64,000 nucleotides of DNA from Diploscapter coronatus (lineage: Eukaryota > Nematoda > Chromadorea > Rhabditida > Rhabditidae), in the NCBI GenBank assembly GCA_964036155.1, contig OZ038423.1, positions 33,681,249 to 33,745,248 of the forward strand, in the 5' to 3' direction. Shown piece after piece: positions 11,601-23,946 of this stretch; positions within the stretch are counted from its first letter, which is position 1; each line of letters opens with the position of its first letter. Below the pieces are notes generated by a model. It ran no database searches. It was not told the origin of the DNA and was given only the letters and a program-made list of their open reading frames with translations. Made by a program: the position numbers and the translations under genes.

Positions 11601-13601
11601 TCAAAAGAGCATAAACGTCATAATCGAAGCAATAAATAATGAATAAATAAGTGAGAAGTCTGACGACATCCCTGTGGAGTTGCTGATTTCCTGCAACCAA
11701 GTCGAGTGATTGCCTTTGACCTCCAGTCGACCACAATCGACTATCTGCTGACTACCTTCCTCCACAATAAGCACTTGTTTGCCAACGATGTCGTCCGATA
11801 AAACGTGGAAGTCGATAGGTGTCCAGGGCTGAATTCGAACACATCTTGAAGGACTTGAATGCGTGAAAAATGACATCTTTTTCGTTTAGGAATTGGTGTG
11901 GCATAAATGCTATCTATTCATTGAATTGAAGCTTCAACTCTTTTAACTTGACGAAGCTAATCAGTTACTGATCTTCAGAAGATTCGGATGACTTTTCAGT
12001 CTTTCAATCGCGATTATATTCATTCAGATTGACTCACCATAACTGCCATTCCAGTATGATCGGCAACTATCGAGATGAGTTTCTCGCCTTCAGCCTCTTC
12101 TTTTGACAATCCTCTTCTGAAGCACGATTTAGCGTTGTTTGAATCCATCGGCACAAATATTGCATGATAATTCTGAAGACGTTGGCTTTTAGAACTGACT
12201 CTGATAATTTAGCTCGAACCTTGTTCTCCTCCAAACCGGTCATGATTATCATGATGTGAGGGCGTTTGCCTCTCTTTTGCCATAATTCCAGAATCCCTTG
12301 ACCTCCTTTGAAACCAGTCAGACGGGCTTCAAGTCTGGCTCCTTCTGAAAACATCAAGTTATTCTTCTCGATGTCACAATCATCAAGACAGGTAAACTTT
12401 CTTTGCACGAACTTCTGTCTGAACGCAATAAATGCCATTGTCAATTTTCAATCAAACTATTTTCATTCATCATATAAATATCGCGTCGACACACTCCTCC
12501 CTTACATTCAAACAACCACACCTTTCTTTTTTGTTCAGTGTAGCGAACCTTTTATGAGTGAGTTGAAGCAGTTTTCCACTTAGAACCGTATCACTTTTAT
12601 TACAACATTCGCTGCCAAAAATGATGGATTCGGTTACAAATTCCATGTTCTGGAATCAGCAATTCGTGCAAGTCATCACAAGAAATGGGCGAAAATTTGA
12701 CTTCCGTTTCCGGAATTTTGACATTTCAACTCTAGTGCAAATTTGAAGTGATCAAAGATTTCTCTTCCAGAAGGTAGACAGTAAATTTGATAATTGTTCA
12801 AGTTCCATCAAGTAGGAATGGAAACTTGCAAATTACATTTCATCAACAACTTAGATTCTTTTCACATGAGGAAAACATGCAACGCAGGAACGTTTCCCTA
12901 TCCTCCCTTAGCTTCATCGTTGCGAATTGCTCAAAACGTCAATTTCATCCTCTATTTTGTAATCACTCGATCTCTCTGTATTTAGACTGCTTCTAGTTCA
13001 AATATTCAAATTCGACGAACCTTCTTCAGGCGGGTCTGCGCAGACGTTTCTGAAATACGAGACCGTAAAAGCATGGTCCGCGTCATTCTCCACAAACATG
13101 TCAGGCCTCGTTTTCTACGACAAAACGAATCTGATGAGAGAAATGAGGAATGAAAGGTCGAGTTTTAAGATGAATTCTTTGAGTCCTTGTTGCATATCCA
13201 ACGTGCAAGTTGAACTCTCACTCACTAGTTATTGTTTTTAACTTCCGTTACTATACTATAAGAAGTAAAAAGTGTCGATTGAATAATCAAAAAACCGAAG
13301 TCGAAGTGAACAGGAAACTATTTGAAGTGTGAGATATTTTGAGATTAAACTCGAAGTTTGTGCATCTTTAACAATTATGCATGAAAATACTCCGATGTTT
13401 CGAATCAAATACACAGCAAAGACTTATTTTTGACAGATATTGACCAATACCAACTTGATTCTGATTTGAGATGATGCATTGATTGTCGGAAGGAACGTGC
13501 ATTGCCGACAGACATAGCGAGCCTAGAATGTCCTCTTGATGATGACAAAAATCGATCATTGCTATTCCCAACAATCCAACAATCACTTTACAATCAACCA
13601 T
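11601..13601 (-). CDS. Secreted Cu/Zn-SOD-like protein, metal ligands lost, likely GPI-anchored
   Basis: Exons 13601-13455, 13114-13021, 12344-12220, 12172-12038 and 11828-11601 give 242 residues in phase. An N-terminal signal (VIVGLLGIAMIDF) and a C-terminal hydrophobic tail (LIYSLFIASIMTFMLF) with Asn/Ser before it suggest a GPI anchor. The middle (~82-205) follows the Cu/Zn superoxide dismutase fold: ARLTGFKGGQGILELWQ, ITMTGLE-like strand, a Cys (~139), ADHTGMAVM, SDDIVGKQVLIVEEG and DCGRLEV (Cys ~199), placing the two Cys where SOD1 has its disulfide. But HGFHVHEFGD is replaced by NYHAIFVPMD, and the VVHE His by VEE, so copper and zinc sites are missing. It should not dismutate superoxide; a binding or adhesion role is a guess. 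Its start lies 108 bp past the stop of the neighbouring PAN-like gene. Confidence 0.62.
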
Positions 13602-13709
13602 TTCAACTTTTCTTTTGCAAGAGTTTTAGTAGTTTCAAATTACTAAACAAGTTCTTCATCTTTTTATCGCAAATTCGCTTTAAAATGTAAAAAGTTGTTT
13701 GATTTGGAT

Positions 13710-15096
13710 TTATGTTAATCTCAGATTTGAGTCCTTTTTCTCTAGCAAAAATTCGATGGTTGGATCTGTTGGGGATAAGCAATTTAGCAATGAATTTGAA
13801 CCTCGAGTCACAGCTGATAAACACAAACGTAGACAGTCGTCTTTAAACTGAAAGCACGCTAATTGAATGATAAAGTGGGAGGGAATGTGAATGAGATTGG
13901 TTTGATTCGATGAGAATTGGAGCATGTAAAGGGTATCGAAGAAAAATGCAGGAGGCCACTTACAAATGACTCAGGGTCAGTCGAAAACGTGAGATTGGAT
14001 TAAAATTTGATAGAAGAATGCTGATTAGACAAAGTTCTATTAAGGAATTTCAGAAGTTGTTATGCTCATTGAAATAAGTTACCTCTAAAATGCATTAAAT
14101 GTTCCCTCACATTTGTGATATGCAATCTAAAAGATGAAAGTGAAAGTTTGTTTAAGACTGATATGATTAAGTGCAACAGTTTCAAAAATTGAATTTTGGA
14201 TATTATATTTCCATATCATTGCCCAGCACGTTTTTATTCCTGCAGTTCAGTTTTCATCGTTGCTCAGTAACCAATTGATTTCTTAGTTCCAATGCAATTC
14301 GCAAATTTGGGTGTATGTGTTTTGACATGAAAAGGTGAATCAGAAAATGAAACGGGACGAAAGTAACTTGATGAAGAGAAGGTAGAGGGAGTTTGAAGGA
14401 GAATGGAATGGAATGCGAATGCGAGTGCAGGGACGAACGCAGAACGCTCTTTGCCAGCGAAGGAAATTCAAGTGATGAGCGCAGGAATTCGAATTTTGAA
14501 CATCTAACTCAAAACACAGTAATTGGAGCAGAAAATCGGTACAAATCACTGTTTATCACGAGAGTAACCTGTTTTTTAAAACTATTTCGAAAAAAACAAC
14601 TCGAAAATTTCAAACCTCCTTAGAATCTCAGAATCAAATGATGATTAATCTAAAGATGCAGTGCATATAAATATTCCAAAAAAAATTTTACGGTAATATC
14701 CTCACCGATGTCTTACTCTAGTGGACGAATGAATGTGAGTTAATTATGCGCCGTTCATAAACCGTCATTGTTAAATTTGCAGCTCACTCTTAGCATCATA
14801 GAATAAGGAAAAACCATGCAGAATAAACAAAATGGCTAATTCAATGAAACAGGATGGAATTTAATGGTAAAGAAAACCTGAGTCATTTGTTATGTAAGTG
14901 ACTGCCTCAGCTGATTTCGTGAAATGTGACCTACAGAGACTGAAGAAGTATGGAAACTGAATCCGACGAGCCAGAAGTTCTTCTTGTACTCGAAGCAGCC
15001 CTGCAGATTGACGAGCTGTCTGTTAGCTTTGGCACAGAAAGCCGATTCCAAAACGACGGTCAGAAATAGACAGGATAGGTAGAAGTAGGAAGTCAT
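13710..15096 (-). CDS. Small secreted PAN/apple-like protein A
   Basis: Two exons, 15096-14935 and 13847-13710, join in phase 0 to give 99 residues. A signal peptide (FYLSCLFLTVVLESAFC) is followed by LQGCFEYKKNFW and, after the intron, FKDDCLRLCLSAV and LLNCLSPT. The Cys spacing CF...DCLRLC...C is that of a short PAN/apple module, a fold used for protein or sugar binding outside the cell. FKDDCLRLC mirrors YKDDCLRKC in the next gene upstream, so the two are tandem paralogues. The 1.1-kb intron is long for this window and could hide another exon. The gene ends 108 bp before the SOD-like gene, which would fit a shared operon. Confidence 0.55.
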
Positions 15097-15540
15097 GTTG
15101 AAGGAATGAAACAATGATAGAAGACAAGGGGCAAGTCGCTGATTGAAGAAAGTGGGGGAGGAGACAGAGGAGTGGCGAGCGGAGGGGAGAAGAAGGAGGA
15201 GGGAACTGTTGAACACCGACGAATGACCGCAATAGAATTAGAATTGGAACTGCGAACCGAGCGAGAATGCCTATTTTATCATTTCGAATGGCAATGGGTG
15301 TGAATGTAGGAGAAGATGTGCACGAGAAACCGACTGCCCTGCTTATCGACCGACCAACAACTCATTCATCACCGAAGACACGATACATTTCTCACAGAAG
15401 AGACATCGAGGCGCATTCTTTACAACTTTTACTTTGACCCTGACAAAATCGAGTCATCAGATGGTGAAAAATGACTGCGAAAAGAAGGCAAGACTGATTT
15501 CGTATCAAATTCAACTCTATTAAGCTTCCTTCGCCTTCTG
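15097..15540. other. Spacer between the two PAN-like genes
   Basis: 444 bp. The part next to gene A (15100-15230) is purine-rich on the plus strand, hence pyrimidine-rich upstream of the start on the coding strand. No gene seen. Confidence 0.5.
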
Positions 15541-17180
15541 TTAACTAGCAATGACAATGGTAGCGTCAAGTTCAACCTGCGATAGCACAGAAGAAAGACC
15601 AATTGACGAAGAAATGATCAAAAAATGAAGCCTCAAAAGCGCTTTCAGCTGCGAAAGTTTGACAAATTATCAACTTTTCCTACTAGGCTATACATCTGAT
15701 CAAATGTGTATAATATTGTCCTGGCAGGTAATGCTCAATATAGGAAACACGAATTTACGGACAAGATCTATACCATTGAGCAGCTCTTGGAACAAGCCTT
15801 CGTCGAATGGATAGGTATTGTCCGGAAATTCGAGTTTCCTATGTTAAGCATTCCTTGTGGATTATAATTCCCTTCAACAAGTCTAGTTTTCTGAACTCTA
15901 TAACAAATCTCAATCGACAAGTGCAAGTACCTATTCTACAGTTCGCGATACCTCTTATCTGAACGGACTATCAACTTTCATCGGTCTGCCAACATCGATG
16001 AATGCATCGCCCTCGGAATTTTAATTGTTCACCAAGTTTTATGGTTCTTCTGTTCGAAAGTTTGCTGCAGTTTATAAAATTCTTATTCTTCAGAAAAGTG
16101 CATACTATTCTCATCGCCCTCAATCATTGCCATTCAACACAAAATATGAAATTTTACGGTGTGCAGTGACGAGCAAAAATTTGGAAACGCTGATCATTTT
16201 TATATGGCAGTTTAGCCTGACCAATGTTAACAGATCTATCTTAAATTTGACAGTTACACGCTGTAGTTTATTCATATGTGCGCCAAGTTTTGTCCAAACC
16301 TGGCCATGATAAATGATTTTATCAGACAAGTTTCAAAAATATTGTGCCTAAAAAATTTTGCTCGCCACTGTAATTTGAAATATCAAAACTCATACTTCCT
16401 TGCGTGACACAGATGTTTTCGTAGTATTTGAACGGTCGACGACGTGCACTTTTCCAACCGCCTTTGATCCAGTGACCAAGCCCCGTAGATAAGAGGCAAG
16501 TCTAAAAATAATTATGCTTGTAGCCCGAGGACATATTTCTTGTAAATTCAGTCAAGTTTTGAAACACTCAATGATATAGCAAAGCAACGAGAATTCTATG
16601 GAATGTAGACTACTCAAAGTGCACGAAATTCTTTAAAAATCCTAAAATTTCAGTCTCACATTATCCTTCGTTCTATGCATTATACTCCGGCATGTTCTGC
16701 CAACCGTCGTTTGCGTCACGAGACATTTCCTCAAACAATCGTCTTTGTAATTTACCATGGTCGACTGGAAAACCCATCTTCGAGGTCCGAGCGCATCCTG
16801 AGATTTTTACATTCAAACTAAAAAATACTTTGAAAGGAAAAATAACAACAATCAGTTATTTTTGCATTATCTAATATTGCCAACTTCAAAGCATTGCGTT
16901 TCATCGATCTTCCATGCCATATTATCGAATCATATGATGTGATAAAATGACCACAGCAACTAGTCAAATAATAGCACGACATACGTAACGTATCATGAAC
17001 AAAAATCCCCTCCAATCTGTTGAAATTTGATAATGTCAAGATTACCTCAAATCCTAGTTTCTGTTTGAAGCAGCGGTTGAGCGAAAGAGCAGACGGGTAA
17101 GTAGCGTTTTTGGCCGAAACCGTCAAAATAAAGGCAGACAAGAAGAAGAAGATAACCATCCAATTCAGAGGATGAAGCAT
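15541..17180 (-). CDS. Secreted PAN/apple-like protein B
   Basis: Exons 17180-17046, 16797-16660, 16501-16396 and 15838-15774 join in phase. A final short exon is uncertain: either the frame ending DNIIHI (from ~15727) or one ending VELDATIVIAS with stop at 15541. About 160 residues. Signal peptide NWMVIFFFLSAFILTVSA, then LNRCFKQKLGFE, NYKDDCLRKCLVTQ, RTCRSIM, TCLLSTG, ENICVTQG and STKACSKSCSM. The repeated paired Cys suggest one complete PAN/apple module and part of a second. Gene A appears to be a shortened sister. Function unknown; secretion is the only firm prediction. Intron 3 carries a mariner-like MITE. Confidence 0.55.
16163..16370. mobile_element. Non-autonomous Tc1/mariner-like element (MITE)
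   Basis: 208 bp with terminal inverted repeats CAGTGACGAGCAAAAATTT and, reversed at the other end, CAGTGGCGAGCAAAATTTTT. A TA follows the right end. CAGTG termini with TA targets are typical of Tc1/mariner elements; no transposase frame is present. It sits in intron 3 of PAN-like gene B. Confidence 0.75.
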
Positions 17181-18111
17181 AAAGGGATGGGTGAAATCCG
17201 AAGAAATAGAGAAGAGGAGAAAAGACATAAAGAAGCGGTGAACTGGAAGCATAAAGATGAAGGGTAAACCGGTGGCAATCCTTTCAATTTATTAGTTTCT
17301 TATGGTTTGTGAAATTTTACTTTTCGTTCATTTTCAGTTATTGTGTTAATTTTTCACTCGACTAGTATAAAATTAGTAATGTTTTTCATTAATGTTTTAG
17401 TTTAAATTATTCTTTTCTCATTTTTATTCTAATAAATAATAAAATTTATTTGAAACAATATACATCTTTCTATTATTCAATTAATTCAGGTTCATGTGAC
17501 TCAATGATACTTTACTGGAATTCTAAATTAAATAAAACTGCGCGCGCGTTTCGTTTCTAGTTTGTCCGTGGCTGGTGAACTAGACACATATGTTCTGTAA
17601 TGTTCCCGTATGAAATGTCAAAGACAAGTTACTCGTAAGCAGATGCATAGAAATAGAAATTGGAGAAATAATTAAAACTCCTCAATTCAGGTTCGATTAG
17701 ATTAGATGTATGGACATTCACAATTATATTGCATTATTACTCGTTATCGGGAAGTAATCGAGATTTTGTGATCAATCAATTTTTTGAAAAAAAAAAATTC
17801 TCTAAAACCTCTGCACAAAATATAAAGAGCGTTTTTAGTTTGAATTAAAAATTCGATTTAATTTTCTAATTGAAATTGCGTCGAATTTCTAGGTTTGAGC
17901 ATAATCATTTCGAATGAAGCATTTGTTTAGTGTGGTATGCGTTGCATTGCATAGCAAACTTTAACAAAGCAATGAAGTGAATTATTTTCGATTTTCCAAA
18001 TTATTGAATGTATCACAACTTTAGTCAATTTGCACCTGAATTACCTTTGGAAAACGAGTAATCTCCATCTCGGCTACCTTTTTGTGAAGTTTTTTTGTTA
18101 AATAAATATTC
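17181..18111. other. Intergenic, no gene seen
   Basis: 931 bp of AT-rich DNA between the TMUB-like 3' end and PAN-like gene B. It includes a short (CG)n run near 17530-17550 and several A/T runs; nothing coding. Confidence 0.5.
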
Positions 18112-21100
18112 TTAATTTCTGACAGTATTCCTCTGCCTTTGGGCAGCGAAATTCTGAATGATGATGAAGACGAAATAGGCCGTGAGAATGCTGAGCAGGA
18201 AGAAGGCCGTGCGGTCGCAGTAGTTCGGGAACAGCAGCACGAACGACCAGACTGCTAAGATGTGGGCTGAAATTCCTCACTCATTGAATTTGAATGAAGC
18301 AAATGTTCATTCATTCATTCGTACCGGGCATGTGAAAATCGTAATTAAATGAATGAAACCGAAACAGACATTCACACATTCTGACTTACATTTTGTAATG
18401 GTCATAAAGTAAAAGAAAAAGTGTACTTTCAAAAACTAACAAGCCAAAGGCGTAAAATTCCTTTTCGAATGATTTTGATCAATACTCTCAAATAAATTGT
18501 TAACCTACACACATAAGGAGCGTAAAATTCAGTCCAAATAGTTTCAGTTTTTCCCTCAATATCATATCATGAAGTCGTGAAGTGTTACCTGACAGAATGT
18601 ATATCATGTAATCGGACATGTTGAATTCTACAGGCAAGGGGCGTGCTGCGGCTTCCGCGGCTGCATCCAACGAGTCATTGCCCTCTCCGTATGGGTTATA
18701 TGCGTTGAAGATCGCGTTGTACAGGCGGTGATAGGCACTAAATTTAGAAAACTAGGAAAATGATTTTTAATTCCTATGATTATAACTTGGAAACCGTAAG
18801 AAATTATGATACAAGCATGACAACATTGTATAAGCAAAGATAGAATATCCTATCCTTCATTCTGCTTTGCCAATGTTCTCTGCCGTGATATATTGCGGTT
18901 GCTAAATAACCCCTATGGTGAAATAGAGAGAGGTAAGAATGAGCATAGAGTGAAGTCAATTTCAAAAAATATATTGAAAATTGTAGTGAAAAGTAGCTTT
19001 TCAAGTTATTTTTGTATTTTGAAAAGATATTTCTAACCCTGTGATGTATCTCCCAGTTCTGAAAGGCAAAGTGCGCGGCAGACCACGGAAAATGCCACGG
19101 AAGAAGAACGGCGACAGAGAGTGGAAAATGGCTGCCCAAATAACGTAGAAGGAGCTGTTGGCTGGATCGAAATCGCCTGAATAATATTACATACAAATAA
19201 TTCGATAAATTTAGCAGTCTAGTAAATACTCAGCATGAATTCATGAAGCCATGAAAAATGTGATTCTTTTAGCAGTTTTACGACTTTCCAAAATTCCAAC
19301 CTTGCTGTTGCGGCTGCATTCCTCTGGTCGATGAAATCTGCTGGGTCGAATCACCGTTCACTTGCATATTTCGATGCCGGACAGAGTTCTGCAAAGACAC
19401 TCATTGACAATTAATAAAAGTAATACCACAACAATTCAACGAATATGCATATTTTGAGTCAATCAAAAAGGCAATGGCTTACCCATAAAAACGTAGAGTA
19501 GGGATTTAATAATAGGATGTTGGATATCAGACTTTTCAGTTCAGAAAATTCATACGATGATAATTTTATAGACTTTTCGGTACTACTTTTATTAGTTGCT
19601 CAATCATTTGGCATATAAAATCCAAATTCAATAAGAATCAGTTTACCTCGACTTTGTACGGAACGTTGCTGATGTGCACATGAATGACGCTCATCTCTTT
19701 GACTCCGTACGATTCGAGCGAACGAGATTCGTCTCGCAGAAGCTGACCTGGAAAATATCTATGAGAAAAGTCGAAAGAGAATTTGACATTAGAGAAAATG
19801 ATCTGACAAAAAGAATCAAGTGCGAAGTTTCAGTCATTTCATTCAGTGATTTTGCATAAAGTAAACCTATTCAGAAGATAGAGTTTGACTATTACCTTGA
19901 TAGATCAATCTGATGACCTTTCCACTTGCCACATCTTCGGGAAAATGTTTTCTGGAAGAAGTAAAATAAAGATTCAGTTTCAAAGAAAAATTCTACTTTT
20001 TAAATTTCTCAAGTGAATCGGAGGTGTGTGCGGTGACGTCCCTCTGCGTGTCATCCAAGAATTTCAGTCTGACACAGATTCGCTCTCCCTTCTGTCCTCG
20101 AGGTCCTTCTTCTGAAATTATAATCAAACTCATTTTAAGCATGGAACTAAACTCAACCATGGACTTAGAGCGTTTTTAGGCCAAAGTTAACTCTACCACT
20201 AGGATAAAATCATTTTATAAATCGAGGATATTTTAAAGCTCACCGATTTTATGATTAAAGCATGAATAAAAGTAATAAAGCGTAGACGAACTTTCAGAGA
20301 AAATAAATTTAGTACCTGTAGGAGTAGCGTCATCATTTCCCTCTTCTGCAGCCTGTCCTGCATCTGCAGACACCTCACTCAATCTCTCGTACAGTACATC
20401 TTCATTCACGAGAGAGGAAGTGCTCGGTTGATCTCCAACCGGGGTTGTTGTTGTTAGCGGGCGGGATGGGGGTGCTGAACAAGAAAGTCTGTGGGGTATT
20501 CATTGATAGTGTGACATTCAAATTTTGAAAACAAAGAATCAACATTTTTCCAATATTTGACATTTGTAAAGTTCAAAATAGCATATTTGCTTGTGACGTT
20601 AGAGGTGAGACGGAATTTCGATACCGATTTTTCGCGTTTCACAATGCCTTTTCGCTCCTAATAATTGTGATCGAGAAGAATTTACTGATTAAAATATTCT
20701 CAGGTCGGTAAATTCGCAAAAAAAAAAATTACAAAATTGCATACCCGACTGGTTGAGAAGCCTTTCGGCCCTCGGAATTCTGGGATGTCGTCTTCTGAAC
20801 TGTCGCTCCTCACTCTCGCTGTCAGAATTGTCTGCGGAAGTCGCCAGAGAATTCGGCTGAACAAAAAATAATCTTTTCAATAAAAAAGTACTTTACGGTG
20901 ACCCATTTTTGCAAAATGAAACAATGAATAAGAAAATGAATTTTTGTCAAAGATATTTCTCAGTTTCAAGTCCTGAAATTGAAATAATAATAATCAAAAT
21001 TAATTTAGATCGATTGCAAAAATATTCCTATAAAAAGTGAGGAAAAAGAAAGAAGTAATAGCGTTTGGTAACAAATTACTTTGTTTCGTTCTTTGAGCAA

Positions 21101-22895
21101 CAGTACAGTCATTTTTGATAAACAAATGCTCACTCCTGGTGTAAATATATGCTCGCAATTCTTCTCAAATCATTGCATGAGGATTTTATTTTTTTTTAAA
21201 TATATATTTTTTTTATTGTTTACCGGAGTATCCCTGGTGCTCCTGCTGATGTCATTGGGATCGTTGGCATCCTCAGTGCTGATTCTGCCCGTTGTCTGAT
21301 TCATCTCGACCACATTCACATTCACGATCGACGTCAGGCTGATCGGTTCGGTTCTGTCGTTGCGTCTCTGCTCCCCCTGGCCTATGCCAGTCAGCTCTGA
21401 TTCGTCCACAATTCGGCCGGAATCAGTCACTGATTGGCTTCTCATGTAGTGTAGATTGCTGAAAATTGATCATTTATCAGAAGTTCAAGTAAAAAGACCC
21501 CTTGTAGTTACCATCCTCTTTCTTCTCCATAGCCCTTCTCAGAAAAGAATGATAACTACGGTGAACCAAAAGACAAGAAAAACTCGAAAGAGATTGTTTA
21601 AATAAAATAACATAATAGCATCGTCTTGTTCTTTAACGGCAGGGAAATCTGTTCATCTCCATTTTCTTCCCATTATTTGTAGCTGGGAAGGGGAGTAGAA
21701 TTGAAAAAATGGAGTGAAAATCATATGGAAAAGATTTAGAAGAAACTAGAAAAGATATTGTTCAACGTTCTTCAGTAATTCATTCTAGTTCTAATTTTTA
21801 CCTGCTAGAAAGAATAGCGATGGCAGCAGCAGTGGCGTAGTGACTGTCCCTATTCGCATCGGTCACAGGCCCGTCGTCCGCAACCGGCATCTCGATTTCC
21901 AACACACTCAGTGGCTCTGATTCGCGGACTTCGAATCTGGAATATTGAAAATTAAATATTTTTTCAATAAAAAAACGAGATATATCAGTATTATACTCCT
22001 GATTTTTAAATGGTTTTCAAAAGATGCAGGAAGATCTTAAAATATAAGTGATCAATTTTAAATGCTTGATAAAAGATAAAAGTAAGCAGAACCGAGTTAT
22101 TTGTGATCTTCGCTTATTCTTTGCCTACACTCACTTGAAATCTTCACCTAACTTTCCACAAAACACTATGAGAATGTAGAAACTGGGTGAAGATGACAGG
22201 AGTCAAAATATAGGATAGTCTTCTTTCAGGTTATAAATTCCACTTACGTTCCGGTGGACTCATTGATGACAGTCATGGGACTTCTGACGACCACATTGAC
22301 GTTGCTGCTCTGCGAAGAGAGAGAGTTGCCATTTGCATTAGCAGCAGCGTTCTGTTCATTCCCTTCGCTCTCCTCGGCATTGCCATTCCCCTCCTCCTGC
22401 TCTGTCTGTGACTGTTGCTGTGCTTCACGAGCCGCATGCAGCGCTGTGACTCGCGATCGAATTCGCCTCATCAGTGTATCCCAGCCGTTCGTCGGGTTGA
22501 AGCTGTGACCGACTTGAATCACCTGGAGGAATTCATCGTTGTCAGATCAGCAGTATTCTTTGATATTGTATTCATTGAAAATCCAGTCCTTCACATTCGG
22601 AATACAATAATTTCCAACGGAGAAAATTGGTTTTGAATAAGAGTTTAGGAGGAATATATTTTGGTGAATTTTCTTTGCATTTTCAAAGAGCACATTGCTT
22701 GAAGTATTGAAAAGGGCAAAATCATCAGACAGACAAAATGAGGGTTCATACCTGGACGACCCTCCTGTGTGCCCAGTTGTGCATCTCGACGATATAAATG
22801 TCGTAGGCCATGGGCGGTCGCATTGTCACCCACCAGGCCGCTCCAATAAGCACGAAGAAGATCGCCACGAACACTGCCACTATCGCCTGAACCAT
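18112..22895 (-). CDS. TMUB-type membrane protein with ubiquitin-like domain, extended
   Basis: Thirteen exons (22895-22752, 22522-22248, 21936-21802, 21458-21224, 20856-20745, 20474-20316, 20111-19997, 19951-19896, 19747-19647, 19388-19301, 19176-19038, 18737-18589, 18266-18112) give 620 residues with all phases matching. One transmembrane helix opens the protein (AIVAVFVAIFFVLIGAAWW). A long low-complexity Gln/Asn/Ser/Glu-rich stretch follows. The ubiquitin-like domain (~360-450) contains ICVRLKFLDDTQRDV, HFPEDVASGKVIRLIYQG and QLLRDESRSLESYG, and IHVHISN closes it. Two or more C-terminal helices (FYVIWAAIFHSLSPFFF; VWSFVLLFPNYC; FFLLSILTAYFVFIII) end it. Helix-UBL-double helix is the TMUB1/2 plan; these work in the ER membrane, for example in ERAD. 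Vertebrate members are about half as long; the extra length is the linker. Herp-like proteins are the alternative family. Confidence 0.82.
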
Positions 22896-23946
22896 AATTA
22901 TTCTCTTCTTTTAGGTTTTTTTCTTATCATATCTGCAGAGTGGTATCAAATTCTGAACAATCGTCGAAAGCTAAAGGTAGAGAGCAAAATAACAACTGTC
23001 GAAATAAAAAATTTATTTTATAACATTCGACGCCTTGTTAATTATTGATGATCATAATAGCTTCACATTTCAAACTGATTTAGTTTGTAGAAGAGTTAGT
23101 CAGATTCCCTATTCCACGTTAAACTTTTCCATCCAGTAGCAGCAATAACAAGGAATGGAATGGCTACAAACCTCATCGTTGAATCCCAATTCTGTCAAAA
23201 GCCAAAACATTTTCTTCTCCTCTTTCGAATTTCCCCTTCAAAAACGACGAATCGATCGATTTTCAGTTGTTTTGAGAATTAAATCCTGCAAAATGACGAT
23301 AATAATGCTGAGAATGACGAAGATCGAGGTAAACAGGGAGAATCTGTGATGCGATAAAAGCATGTGAAGGAGGGATGAAAGGGGCAGGGTAGAGGGAGGA
23401 GGGAAAGGGAGCGAGTATTGATCGAAGACAGACAGACAGACAGAGGAACAGCTATAGAACAGGGGAATGGGAATGCATCATTTCACTGCAATCGTCACAA
23501 ATTATGCCCAACGATATTTTCACGGAAAACAATCGTGCCGCTAATGAATCTCTCTGAAAAACGACGATGAATTCGACTTATTGCATTTATTTCGTCGGTT
23601 TGAATAAAACGCCTGTGAGACCATGGAAAAACAACAAAATCTGTTCGAAAATACGAACAATAACAAATAAATAATACAAGAAAGTTAAAATTTGATGGAA
23701 TTGATATTAGGAAGCATTGAAAAATGAATTTTGTCAGAAAATACATCAATAATTTACCATTTTCATCCGAATGCTTCCGGTGTTCAAGACGGTTCAAATC
23801 AGCAATTTAAAAATTCCAGAATCATAGGTAAATAAGAATTTGAAAGAATAGTAACACAAAGGAAAAGAAATGGAAAATTATGATTCCGCTATTTTCAATT
23901 ACCTCTCAAATAAGTTGGAATGTGTTTGTTCTTTCCTGTCCTGCAT
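22896..23946. other. Spacer between SAP18 3' end and TMUB-like start
   Basis: About 1.05 kb without a supported gene. It contains an (ACAG)n microsatellite at about 23424-23444 and a purine-rich patch at 23365-23420, upstream of the minus-strand TMUB-like gene. Confidence 0.5.

Noticed and set aside
18804..19196. 130-codon minus-strand frame beside TMUB-like exon 11
   Set aside because: Overlaps exon 11 in a different register; the in-phase join 19038 to 18737 restores the C-terminal helices.
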